A stretch of DNA of 64,000 nucleotides from Paenibacillus sp. DCT19. GTDB taxonomy: Bacteria > Bacillota > Bacilli > Paenibacillales > Paenibacillaceae. Below the pieces are notes generated by a model, which was given only the letters and a program-made list of their open reading frames with translations, ran no database searches and had not been told where the DNA came from. Of the stretch, positions 8,088 through 18,057 are shown one piece after another (the stretch's first letter is position 1; the number at the start of each line of letters is the position of its first letter). Both the position numbers and the translations under genes were made by a program. Location of the stretch: contig NZ_CP029639.1 in assembly GCF_003268635.1 (NCBI RefSeq), positions 941,501 through 1,005,500 of the forward strand, read 5' to 3'.

Positions 8088-9572
8088 ATGAGTTCTCTTG
8101 TGGAGAATGATAGTCTTGGTAATGAAAATGAAAAGGTAATCAAGATCATCCAAGATGTTGTCGGAAGCTATTCGAAAAAGGATTCTTTGCAGTCAGATGA
8201 ACATTGGATAGAAGAGGAACTAGAGAAATATTTACCTGAATTGAGTCAGGAAGAGATTAGGGTGACCAAGGACGAGCTTGTTTTGGCAACTGATGTTCAG
8301 AACAGTAATCTCAGAAGTTTAGATTTTGCAATGGAACAAGGAACGTCTAAAGAAAAGTGGTTCCATGAAAAAATTCAAGAAGCAACTATCGGTATGGAAA
8401 TTCATAAGGTTGGGCAATACCTTCAAAATATTGATAGTGTGATTTCAAACTCTAATCAGCTAATGAATGAAACCATCAGAAATCGAAATGGTTCAATCAA
8501 TATGAATGCTAATCTAGATGGTTTTATATTCGAGCAGCATCATGCAAATACATTTAATATGGAAGCAATTTTGAGAGGACAAAAGTTAAGAGCAGAAGTG
8601 TTAGCTCCAAAACCAGGAGAATCATATGCTAAGAATTCTGTTGATCTTGTAATAAAAGATGAACTGGGAAAAGTCGTTAAAAAATACCAAGCTAAGTTCT
8701 ATGCTGATTCAAAGGCTACAAATAAAGCTTATCGTAGTGGGCACTATCCATTTCAAGGAAAATTAGTGTCTGAAGGACAAGCTGGAGATATTTCTAACGG
8801 TAAAGATTCAATTGGTATAAGAAATATAACTAGTGCGCCGTTAAGCAAAGAGAAGGGGAAGGAATTACAAAAACTTGCGCAAGAAGGAAAATCCTTAGAT
8901 GTGGATTGGAACTATTATAAAATGAAAGACTTAACTTCACATATGACAAAGAACGTTGCGACAGCAGGGTTTCAAGCGGTAGCCTTTGGGGTGGGTTATG
9001 ATCTTATATACAAAAAAATGTCAAATCAGGAGATAAAATCAGATGAAGTCATTGAGTTGGCAATAAGGACGGGAACTGATGCTAGTATTAAAAGTGCATC
9101 TGCTGTAGCTCTTAAAATTGCCTCTGAAAAAGGACTTATCAATATACTACCCAAAGGTACACCAGCAGGAGTGATTGCTACAATTGCATCAATATCCATT
9201 GAGAATATAAAGGTGATGAACAAAGTAGCCGAAGGTGAGTTGACTGTTGTTGAAGGATTTGAAAAGATTGAGCGCGTCACAGTATCTGCTGTTGGAGGCT
9301 TAATAACAGGCGGGATTGGTGCTGCGGAAGGGGCAGTTATCGGAGCAACTGTATTAAGTTGGATACCTGTTGTAGGAACTGCTACAGGAGCATTACTAGG
9401 CTCAATTGTAGGTGGAACTGTTGCTTACATGGCAGGTTCAACAATAGGTGAAAAGATATGTGAAGGTGCCCAAGGACTTAGGAGCAAGGCAATGGATTTG
9501 ATGAAATCTGGTTATGAAACTGTTGGGCGAGCAGTGAATGGAATAAAAAGTTTTTTTAAATCATTAACTTAG
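8088..9572 (+). CDS. Putative effector: PD-(D/E)XK-like nuclease motif plus C-terminal glycine-rich membrane segment
   Basis: It has the strongest ribosome site of the island (AAGGAGGTGG). The 494-residue protein has an acidic helical N-terminal third. A region at about 140-235 has Glu149 in GFIFEQHHANTFN, Asp186 in NSVDLVI and Gln201-Ala-Lys203 in KYQAKFY; this E...D...QxK spacing fits a PD-(D/E)XK nuclease core of the Mrr-like QxK type. Residues about 398-455 are rich in small residues (GGLITGGIGAAEGAVIG, ATGALLGSIVGGTVAYMAG), a glycine-zipper pattern found in membrane-inserting proteins. I infer a toxic effector that could cut DNA or damage membranes. The motif reading is by eye and no named family was recognised. 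Confidence 0.6.
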   Translation: MSSLVENDSLGNENEKVIKIIQDVVGSYSKKDSLQSDEHWIEEELEKYLPELSQEEIRVTKDELVLATDVQNSNLRSLDFAMEQGTSKEKWFHEKIQEATIGMEIHKVGQYLQNIDSVISNSNQLMNETIRNRNGSINMNANLDGFIFEQHHANTFNMEAILRGQKLRAEVLAPKPGESYAKNSVDLVIKDELGKVVKKYQAKFYADSKATNKAYRSGHYPFQGKLVSEGQAGDISNGKDSIGIRNITSAPLSKEKGKELQKLAQEGKSLDVDWNYYKMKDLTSHMTKNVATAGFQAVAFGVGYDLIYKKMSNQEIKSDEVIELAIRTGTDASIKSASAVALKIASEKGLINILPKGTPAGVIATIASISIENIKVMNKVAEGELTVVEGFEKIERVTVSAVGGLITGGIGAAEGAVIGATVLSWIPVVGTATGALLGSIVGGTVAYMAGSTIGEKICEGAQGLRSKAMDLMKSGYETVGRAVNGIKSFFKSLT

Positions 9573-9603
9573 AAGAGCAGAACATCATATTCTTTCATTT
9601 TGA

Positions 9604-9620
9604 TATAGCTAAAAGCTATA
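9604..9620. terminator. Small hairpin after the island
   Basis: TATAGCT-AAA-AGCTATA forms a 7-bp stem, followed after 12 bases by TTTTT. It sits 31 bases after the island's last stop codon and may end the operon transcript; the AT-rich stem makes this uncertain. Confidence 0.4.
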
Positions 9621-9700
9621 ACTAGTTATGGTTTTTAAGTATCTCTTCTAGCTGCCTCTATCGTGATATGATACTCGTATACAACGAGGGGGTTATTTAC

Positions 9701-10860
9701 ATGACTGATAAGTTCCAGATCGTAGGAAGTTTATTGCGGCCGGATGAGCTGCTAGAATATAAAACGCAAATTGAACATCGTGATGATATCCAGTATCCGT
9801 TCTATAACAATTTTGAGGGATATGCACAGTGTGAAACCAAAGCAATCGAGCAGGTGGTCAAGAAAGAAATTGAGCATAACCTGTCGATTATTACAGATGG
9901 TGAATTCTCCAAGTCCATGTGGCATCTGGATTTTGTGTGGGCTTTGGTGGAGTGGAGCGTTATATCGCGGATCATGGATACTTTTTCAGAGACGTGGACG
10001 GCACTTCAAAATATGAAACACGCAAAGACATTGGGCTCCGCATTACTGGCGAACTGAGCGCCAAGAATCACCATTTCATTCAACTGTTCAAACAGCTTCA
10101 AGACACGGCTGGTGATCAGCAAACGAAGCTCTGCGTACCGTCACCTTCCCATATCTTCGGTGAGCTGTCCTGGTCGGATAACATTGGTGGCACAGATGCG
10201 GTGTACCAGAACATTCAGGAGCTCAAAGCAGGGCTTGTAAAAGCCTATAAAGAATTCGTAACAGAATTCGCTGCGGCCGGCGGTAAAATCCTGCAATTCG
10301 ATGATTGCTTGTGGGAGCTGTTTGCAGACGACAACCCGAACTCTCCGTTTACTGGTGAGCATATCAATCAAGAGGAAGTACAGGGTCTTGCTACGGAATT
10401 CATTGATATTAACAACACCGTGATCGACTTCGGTCATAGCCTTGGCTTGAAAATGTGGACCCATAACTGCCGCGGTAACTATGATTCCCGCAACATGGGC
10501 GGAGGATCATACGCAAAAATTGCGAATCTGTTCTTGAAGCAGTTGAAGTATGATCGCTTCTTCCTTGAGTGGGATGATGATCGTGCAGGTTCAATTGAAG
10601 CGTTGGAAGTATTCAAGGACAGACCTGAAACGGAAATTGTACTCGGTCTGTTGTCTTCCAAAACAAGCACACTGGATGATGAAGGTCGGGTACTTCGTCT
10701 GTTGGACGAGGCATCCAAGATCATTGACAAGGATCGTCTGTTGTTGTCTCACCAATGCGGGTTTGCATCCTGCGATGGTGGTAACGAACTAAGCGAATCC
10801 GAGCAATGGGCGAAGATTGATCAAGGTCAACGGATTGCCAAGCAATATTGGGGCAGCTAA
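9701..10860 (+). pseudogene. MetE-like (YxjG/YxjH-type) methyltransferase, frameshifted
   Basis: The start is the ATG at 9701, after CGAGGGGG. The first frame (MTDKFQIVGSLLRPDELL, then SIITDGEFSKSMWHLDFVW) runs out of register at GGG 9939-9941; the next frame resumes as FGGVERYIADHGYFF and continues to 10860. One extra G restores a protein of about 386 residues. It resembles the C-terminal catalytic half of cobalamin-independent methionine synthase. The zinc ligands are visible: His and Cys of THNC near 10462, Glu in FLEWDD near 10566 and Cys in SHQCG near 10755. It should transfer a methyl group to a thiol such as homocysteine. A sequencing error is more likely than true loss. Confidence 0.8.
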
Positions 10861-10883
10861 GAACGTACGGAAAAAATAGCATT

Positions 10884-10983
10884 ACTTCATGTCACAGTCG
10901 TAGTCTCCAGACTCCAATAGCGATACATGAAGTTCATAGAGATGGCTTGCAGAATCCAGCAGTGGATCGCGAGTCATCTCTAT
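10884..10983. other. Two tandem nested stem-loops, unassigned
   Basis: Element 1 pairs 10884-10892 with 10925-10933 (9 bp) and holds an inner AGTCT-CC-AGACT hairpin at 10902-10913. Element 2 pairs 10936-10944 with 10975-10983 (9 bp) and holds an inner ATCCA-GCAG-TGGAT hairpin at 10954-10967. Each is about 50 nt, built alike, and they are two bases apart. Neither is followed by a T tract. The rest of the 10861-11175 gap holds only the ABC operon leader. Confidence 0.45.
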
Positions 10984-11175
10984 TTGGTATGCCGACTTCA
11001 ACCTAATATCCTTCCACTGAATTCCTTCTTAAGACGGATGTTACGATCCATCGCTTGCAGGAGGTCGTTATTCTACCAAGATGTATGATGGAAATGAAGA
11101 CAATAAAAGGGGATAGGTGCTTTATGTTCAGGCTCTAAGACTTTTATACGGCATATAACACGGGAGGAAATGTTT

Positions 11176-11883
11176 ATGATGGGGACACTGATTGAATTTA
11201 AGCAGGTATCGAAAGCGTATCAGATTGGTGAAGTGCGGATCAAGGCACTGGACGGCGTGAATTTTACGATAGCCGAGGGTGAGCTTGTCGTTATTTTGGG
11301 AGCAAGTGGTGCGGGGAAAAGCACGATTCTGAACATCCTTGGCGGCATGGATACAGCTACGTCCGGTCAGGTGATCGTTGGCAATCAGGATATTACGAAA
11401 TGGAGCGAAAAGAAACTAACTGCTCATCGCGGGGAGAATGTTGGTTTTGTATTTCAGTTTTATAATCTGATCCCAAATCTGAACGCATTGGAAAATGTAG
11501 AGTTTGCCACGGAAGTATGCCGGGATCATCTCGATGCGGAAGCTGTACTGACGCAGGTGGGACTGTCGCATCGTCTGCACAACTTTCCATCTCAGCTCTC
11601 TGGTGGGGAGCAGCAAAGGGTTGCTATTGCTAGAGCGCTCGCCAAGAATCCAATGCTTCTTCTATGTGATGAACCAACGGGAGCTTTGGACTACGTTACG
11701 GGCAAGGCTGTGTTGAAGCTGCTTCAAGATGTGAATCGGGATCACAAGACATGTGTTGTGCTAGTCACACATAATGCGGCCATCGCTCCAATCGCTGACA
11801 AGATCATTAAGGTTAAAAGTGGCGGCATCGAATCCATCACCATCAATGATAACAAACAAAGCATTGAAGGAATTGAATGGTGA
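11176..11883 (+). CDS. ABC transporter ATP-binding protein (MacB/LolD-like exporter class)
   Basis: I start at the ATG at 11176 because GGGAGG lies 8-9 bases upstream; an ATG at 11170 is too close. The 235-residue protein has Walker [10 protein letters not shown] at 42-50, a Q-loop in [11 protein letters not shown], signature LSGGEQQRV, Walker [13 protein letters not shown] and the switch histidine in VTHN. The build is that of MacB/LolD/BceA ATPases that pair with FtsX-type permeases. Its stop overlaps the permease start by 7 bases, so the two form one transporter. The substrate is unknown; no two-component genes lie beside it. Confidence 0.93.
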   Translation: MMGTLIEFKQVSKAYQIGEVRIKALDGVNFTIAEGELVVILGASGAGKSTILNILGGMDTATSGQVIVGNQDITKWSEKKLTAHRGENVGFVFQFYNLIPNLNALENVEFATEVCRDHLDAEAVLTQVGLSHRLHNFPSQLSGGEQQRVAIARALAKNPMLLLCDEPTGALDYVTGKAVLKLLQDVNRDHKTCVVLVTHNAAIAPIADKIIKVKSGGIESITINDNKQSIEGIEW

Positions 11884-14208
11884 TGAAGAAATTAGTCGTG
11901 AAGCTGTTCAGGGATATGAAACAATCGGTGGTTCAATGTATTGCATTGGTGTTGGTCATCGCCGTAGGCGCTTTCTTCTATGCGGGATTAAGCAGCTACA
12001 GCCAGAAGCAACGTGAGTACTCCGAGGCTTATTTTGCAACATATAACTTAAGTGATCTGAATGTGTATTATGACCGTGTTACTGTAGAAGATATAGCACA
12101 ATTAGCTAAAGTTGACGGAGTTAAACGTATGGAAGCACGTTATACGACAGATGCATTACAATACTTCAATGGCTACACAACAGCATTCACCATCCATTCA
12201 CTGCCGTCCGACAATCAGATCAATAGGCCGATGATCATAGAGGGGCGTCATCCTTCCCAACAAGATGAGATCATTATTGATTCCCACTATGCAGAAGAAC
12301 ATTCGTATCAGGTTGGTGATTCGATTCGTTTGAACACGGATGGAAGAGAAGAGGCGTTTGAGATCAGTGGTCTGATTGAAAATGTAGAATATGTGAAGAA
12401 AAACGCTACGCAAGACCATAAAACCTATGCCATAGCCTATGTTTCCGAAGAAGCGATTTCGAAGATTGCAGGCGGTCTGTATTACAATGAGTTGCTCATT
12501 GATACCAAGGAAGGGCAAGAGGTGGATCTAGTAGCGCAGACCATGGAAGAACAATCCGCAGATCTTTCGTATCTAGGGCAAATAAGCAAAGAGCGGTCGT
12601 ACGGATATGCCCAGATCCAGCAGACCATCTATAACAACGGCATGATGAGTAAAGTAATCCCGTTCATTCTCTTTTTGATCTCAGCAATCATTTTATTTCT
12701 AACCATGTCCAGAACAATCGACTCACAGCGTAGTCAGATCGGCATCATGAAGGCTCTGGGGATTAAGAATAGCTGGATGATGTTTCATTACATGGGGTAT
12801 GCTCTGCTGGTTAGCTTGATTGGTTCTCTTGTAGGCTGCATCATAGCCCTCTACGTGTTTATCCCATTGGTCACAGCATCTAGCGCCAAGTCGTATTCAT
12901 TGCCTGGCATTACATTTTCTCTCTCCCCATGGTCGATCCTACCGCCGCTACTGTTCTCTAGTAGCTTTGGGCTCTTGTCCGTCTATTGGAGTGGTAGAAC
13001 GATACTTAACGAGCGTGCAGCTCATGCCATGCGTCCGAAGCCACCCCGCAACATGAAGAACCTGCTGATCGAACGAATTCCGGGGATGTGGAAACGAATC
13101 TCCTTCAGCCACAAAATCATTTTACGAAACCTATTTCTGAACAAAAAGAAGGCAGTGGCAAGCTCCATTGGAACAATGGTGAGCATGGTATTGCTGATCA
13201 TAGCCGTAGGTACCCAAGCATCATTGCTGAAAATAGCCAACCAGATTGAAGATGTGTATACCTATGATCTGAGAGTAGATTACAAAATAGGTACTACGCT
13301 TGAGGCAATCGACCTGCCCTCAGGTATTCAAAGCCATCACTTCATTTCTAATCTGCCTGTAGAGTTAGTAGAGGGGAATGATAGAGAGAATGCCACAATG
13401 GTCGTGATGGAAAAAGAAAACAACCTCATTCATTTGTTTGATCAAGTGGATCAACCAATCGCTATGGGGATCATGGTGTGATTGTACCGAAATCCTATGC
13501 AGATCATTACAACATCGTAGAAGGCGACTTCATTCAACTACGCTTCACGCAGCCAGAGCTGCGGAATCAATCCATAACGATGGAGGTTACCCAGATTACG
13601 AATCAGTTTAATCACCCATCCTTCTATATCACGTCAACCTATTTGGAGAGCTTTAAGATCGATAACCGTCCAACCACGATGTTGATTAAAGCTAATGATG
13701 ACACAGAGTTAGCAAGCATACGCCATTTTTTTGAACAGGATCAACGTGTGAACTCCCTTACGGATAAGGTGGGAATTCAGGAATCAGCCAGATATATTCT
13801 GAAACAGAATCAGTTTATGTTCGTGATGTTTCTCATTAGTGCGGTAATTCTCTCCTTGGGAGCCGTTTACACGATCTCATCTATTAACATTCATGAAAGG
13901 AACAGAGAGCTTGCTACGCTCAAGGTTTTGGGTTATCCCATAGGTAAAATCAACAGGCTTATTTTTAAGGAAAATATGATATTAACCGCCTTGGCAGCTA
14001 TTGTTGCCATACCTCTAGGTATGTACTGTTTCACGCTTGTAATTAAGGCATTATCTAGTACCATCAACAAATCCCGGATCAAATAAATGTGACGGGATTG
14101 CTGATCTCCGTCCTGCTGGCGTTCTTGTTAACCATGCTGTCCAACCTGCTATTAATAAGGAACATTGCCAATATTCATATGACGGAGTCGCTAAAAAACG
14201 TAGAGTAG
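11877..14208 (+). pseudogene. FtsX-like ABC transporter permease, two frameshifts
   Basis: The first frame (from ATG 11877, site GAAGGAA) encodes a membrane segment at about 16-38, an extracellular domain, and three membrane segments at about 260-385 with FtsX character. At GGGG 13466-13469 the frame is lost; one extra G gives AMGDHGVIVPKSYADHYNI without a break. At AAA 14069-14071 one extra A restores IPDQINVTGLLISVLL and the family-typical end MTESLKNVE, stop at 14206-14208. The reconstructed protein is about 777 residues with two FtsX domains, the normal length for this class. Both breaks look like homopolymer undercalls. It pairs with the ATPase upstream. Confidence 0.82.
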
Positions 14209-14258
14209 CAAATCGAATGGATGCTGGAAATAGAGTGGCAAAATAAATAGAAATTAGT

Positions 14259-14423
14259 ATGATATGCACCCACCATAATCACAGTAGAAGACGCCAAAAT
14301 CTCTACGATGATGAATGGTGGGATTTTTTTGCAAAACCTTTAGCTGGTGTTAAGCGTATTAATGATTATGACGATTTGAGAGATTTTGTATCCTGTGGGG
14401 TTAAACAGGAGATATCTCTGTAA
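14259..14423 (+). CDS. Possible small protein, 54 aa
   Basis: An ATG at 14259 opens a 54-codon frame whose second half reads like real protein (DEWWDFFAKPLAG, RINDYDDLRDFVS), ending at TAA 14421-14423. It has no visible ribosome site, and its first half coincides with a hairpin that could be the terminator of the ABC operon. It may be a remnant of a longer gene. I do not recognise the family. Confidence 0.25.
   Translation: MICTHHNHSRRRQNLYDDEWWDFFAKPLAGVKRINDYDDLRDFVSCGVKQEISL
14269..14330 (+). terminator. Probable terminator of the ABC transporter operon
   Basis: CCCACCAT at 14269-14276 pairs with ATGGTGGG at 14315-14322, followed by ATTTTTTT. The 38-nt loop is unusually long for a simple terminator. 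Confidence 0.5.
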
Positions 14424-14466
14424 GAATGCTCAGACGGTTACATGAGATGAAGGGAGAGCAGAACCA

Positions 14467-17400
14467 ATGACACTTAATCCAACACCACTAAACCAAGAAC
14501 AGCTCCTGAAGGAGCTAGACACACTAGGATATTCCAATAGGATGAAACAAATGGCGCTGCTCGCGCGTGTGCACCGAGAAGATAAAGGCTATTCGGCGTT
14601 ACTAATAAGCTTGCTGGAGAGCGGCACCGCGTACGAGGCACATTTGGCACTGACTGGGGCTCAAGTTGCTAAGGATGAACAGGCTGTAGTGTTCGCCATG
14701 CAGCATCCTAAGGCAGGGGTCAGAGGTCGGGCGGCTAGATTGTTGCCAGAGCTCATCACCGATCCTGGATATGCCATTGAATCCGAGATCACAACAATGT
14801 CCTACCACTGCCGTCGCCATTTGTTGCAGAGCATTGTGAACATCGGTAGACCGGATTGGGCAGAGCGATTGTTGCCCGTTGTGCTTACCCGCTGGGAGCG
14901 CACGAGGCTGCGGTATTATTATCTGTATGTAGCGAGGAGACGGTTCGTAGCCGACTCTCCGACTTAGGTTATGCGGTACATAATTGGCGGAAGTTAACGA
15001 GACGTTTCCCGGATCTGGTTGCCGAATATCTGGAGAATGAGCTGCAGAAGGCTACGCATCGGGAAAAGGGATATGTATGGTGGAAGCTCTCTTCCGTTGT
15101 TGAGAAACTTAGTGTTACAAGACCTGCTATCGTTATAGATTGCGCCCTGAAGTATGGACCGAAGGACGAGATTCATCCTGTCCTTAAGCGGCATTTAGGT
15201 ATGCTCATCCAGGCTAACCCTGAGGGTGTATTTGAACTGCTGACCAGAGAAGAGGCAAGAGGGTATCTTCTGAATCATGGGGTGCCCGCAGGTATTTTGA
15301 AAAAAAGAAAGTGGTTTACGACAGCCCACTGGACAACACTGGTCACCTTGCTTGCAGATCAACCCAGCATGTTGCCCAGGTGCTGGATGAACGCCCCATC
15401 ATCTCGTCAAGCGATGTTTGACGCCGCATATCCAGAAGCTGAGCGCAAAACACGTGTATTTCCTACCTCGTTGTTAGATGTGTTGCCACATCAATTACGG
15501 GATAAGGAAGCTTCGCGTATGCTGGAGCTTCGGGAGATTCGCGATGATCAGTATCAGACGTTTGAAATTACAACAAGGCGTTTGATTGGACATACGAGAG
15601 CGGATCTAGAGGGATCAGTTCAAGTATCTAATGCGGATGAGCGTGCTCTAGCTTATAGGCGGTTGATTCAGAGCACAATTCTATCTCGGCGCGGTATGGA
15701 CGATACACTTCATTTCTTGACCCGAATCAAAAACGACCAAGATCCGGTTCGATTTGCAGCTATATCAGAACTGTCGAATAGTCCCGCGCACATGTTCAAG
15801 GAGGAGCATATAGAGGATCTAACCGTGTTGATAGATAGTGTGGTTGAAGCACGAGATACCTCATATGGGACGAAGAACGTAACGGAAAGATTGGCTTTTG
15901 ACTTACTGAGGGAGCATGCACTGGAGCCGGAGAGCAAGCTATTTAGATTCGCTTTGCGAACATTTGAGAGAATGGTTATGCGTGTGGGCAGTTTGTATTG
16001 TTCGCCAAAGATTGGGATAGCATACCCAGTCATGCACTTGAAATTTTTTTGATGAGATTTATTTTGCCACGGAAGCTAACAAACGTGAAAATGACCATGT
16101 AGTTCTGCGGATGGCAGATGCATTCGGTAAAGCTGTAGAGCGACTGCCGAAGCTCCAACACTTGTTAGAGCAATTGGTCAAAACTCAAAAGTCTCCTGCA
16201 CAGGCTGTGCGGCACTGGCTAGCTCCTTATAAAACGCGAGATGAGAGAGTCAGAGAGCTGCTCGACAGAGATCCGTCCTTCATTACATTCTATGAGTATT
16301 CAACCATCTGCATTTGAAACGACAAGAGTGGCTAGACCCGTTTATCTCAGGAAAAGTTATTAAAGGAAAACATCTATCAGGCAAAACGATCTATCTTGTG
16401 CCAGCCTATAATGGATTTTATCGTTGGCTGCCACGTCAGCAAAAAGCCCTTGCTACCTTGTTTGAACGAGTCGCATTAGATGCCAAACGCAGCTTCCATG
16501 AGCGTGCATCGGCGATGAGAATTCTTGCGAGTATGCCCGACTATGCTTCGGATCAACTGGAAGTCCTGTTGCAGGATAAGGAAGTACACGTCGTTGAAGC
16601 AGCGCTTCATGCGTTTTCGTTATGGGAAGAGCCGGAGAAGGCACTCCCTATTTTGTTAGACAACCTAGAGGGAGACCGGGCACGTGTTGCGATGTATTCG
16701 ATTCCTAGATGTGCACGCAGGGTAAGTCCTGTGTTGTTAACGTCCATTCTCTCAGAGCTGCTAGATCGGGAGAAACTGAAAGTTACGGTTAGAAAAGAAG
16801 CGATTCGACTTCTGGGCGCTTATAAAACGAGTGATAGCATGTCTCTGCTCGTTCGAGAATACGAGAAACCGAATACGCACAAAGACGTGATTATTGCTAT
16901 AGGTCATGCGGCAAGGCAATGTCTTGACGATGAACGGAGCTGGGCGATGATGAGCACAATGGCTTCGTCCCCACAGCGGGACATCGCACGGAGCCTACTG
17001 AACCAGCAACCAGGGGATCTTCCTGTGGAGGCGCGTCCTCGATATCTGCAATGGATTACAGAGATTGCAGATCATACGGATTCGACTGTTGCAAAAGAAG
17101 CTTTTCGGGCAATGACCCGGTGGGTGAACGGAACGAAGAGGTTATTGCGACCTGCGCGAGCAGAGCACTCGGTAATCTGCAGGATAGCTCACGTTGGGGA
17201 GCAGCGCTTGATACACTAGTTGCAACTTGTCATGATGGCCAAACGAATGAACAGGTTATCGCCGTTTGCAGACAATTAGCTGATGCTGAAACGACCGCTG
17301 ATTGGAATGCCGGAACCGAGCGTGATCTGCCACACTGGCAGCGTTTGCTCGCCTTAATTGATAAACTTGCCTCATTGCCTCGCCCTGTTAGGCGGTTACT

Positions 17401-17827
17401 TGTTCCTTTATATGAAGGCTTAATTGAATGTCTCCAGTCTCAAGATACGATGAAACCTTCTGTGATCAAGTTGCAACTAGCTATGACGGATTGGAGCAAT
17501 ACTGACGGAGCAGTCGCTAGTTTGAATACTGTTATTGCGATGGTGGATGGACAGCCTTATTTGTTGGACTATGCATACCATCAGGTTGCACGAGTCGTCA
17601 ATGACAGCAAAGGTTACTGGAAACCGGAGGGGCTGCTTGAACTCGTGGATCGGTTGAATGCTCAGCCGCAGCTCGCTTCCTCATATATTGGTCTTTCGCT
17701 GTTGAAGATTGCCGGAAAGGCTTTATTATGGAACGAGGCTTCTGCCGATCGGTTAAGAGCTTATCGGAATCATGAACATGAGATCATCCGCATGATGGCA
17801 TTAAATTTGTGGACTGTTGTTGAATAA
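14467..17827 (+). pseudogene. Large HEAT-repeat protein, five frameshifts
   Basis: A good site (GAAGGGAG) precedes ATG 14467. Successive fragments in changing frames are all alpha-helical repeat protein (for example [21 protein letters not shown] and [19 protein letters not shown]) and join smoothly if one base is added at each of five homopolymers: GGG 14894-14896, GGG 15986-15988, T7 16044-16050, TT 16299-16300 and GGG 17122-17124. The reconstructed product is about 1,120 residues of HEAT-like repeats, without catalytic motifs. Such proteins are scaffolds, and the function is unknown. The density of identical errors argues against natural decay. A terminator follows. Confidence 0.78.
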
Positions 17828-17895
17828 AAACACGATCTGAATTCGCTAGTGTTTATAACTTCAGTTCGAAGTTACGTGAATATAGATAATCAAAG

Positions 17896-17938
17896 ACCGG
17901 TCTTTACCTCCATACGGCGGTGAGTCCGGTTTTTTTTG
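17896..17938 (+). terminator. Terminator after the HEAT-repeat gene
   Basis: ACCGG at 17896-17900 pairs with CCGGT at 17926-17930, with additional ACCTCC/GGCGGT pairing inside, and runs into eight or nine T residues. Confidence 0.7.
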
Positions 17939-17985
17939 ATTTATTTTCATACAAGTGAGCAGGCGATCTAGGACAAATACATAAT

Positions 17986-18001
17986 TGTGATTCATCTCAC
18001 T
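17986..18001 (+). promoter_or_regulatory. FNR/CRP-type operator
   Basis: TGTGA-TTCATC-TCACT matches the TGTGA-N6-TCACA consensus of the CRP/FNR family at nine of ten defined positions. A -10 element TAAAAT lies at 18023-18028. This puts the site centre about 41.5 bases before the predicted transcription start near 18035, the classical spacing of an FNR/CRP-activated promoter. In Bacilli, Fnr uses this consensus under oxygen limitation. Confidence 0.65.
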
Positions 18002-18057
18002 TTCATGCTATTCCAGCTACTTTAAAATTAATGGAATGTGTATGAGGAGGAGAATGG

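Larger units (their letters stand above)
3809..9572 (+). other. AT-rich four-gene island, candidate defence system
   Basis: Four co-directional genes with gaps of 29, 42 and 14 bases encode a WYL regulator, a WD-repeat protein, a Ycf46-like AAA+ ATPase and a nuclease/membrane effector candidate. Hand counts of single 60-base lines give 13 G+C at 5221 and 24 at 7261, against 31 at 40021, so the block is AT-rich compared with the flanks. No integrase, transposase or phage structural gene is present. The composition and content suggest acquired cargo. Confidence 0.6.

Noticed and set aside
3809..9572. Reading the AT-rich block as a prophage or integrative element
   Set aside because: No integrase, excisionase, terminase, portal or transposase is present, and no flanking direct repeat was found.
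10861..11175. T-box, SAM or other known riboswitch before the ABC operon
   Set aside because: No T-box AGGGTGGNACCGCG motif or other recognised conserved core was found; only generic stem-loops are visible.
9939..17124. Programmed ribosomal frameshifting in the broken genes
   Set aside because: The slips lie at unrelated places in unrelated genes, without conserved slippery sites, and all need one added base; error or decay explains them better.
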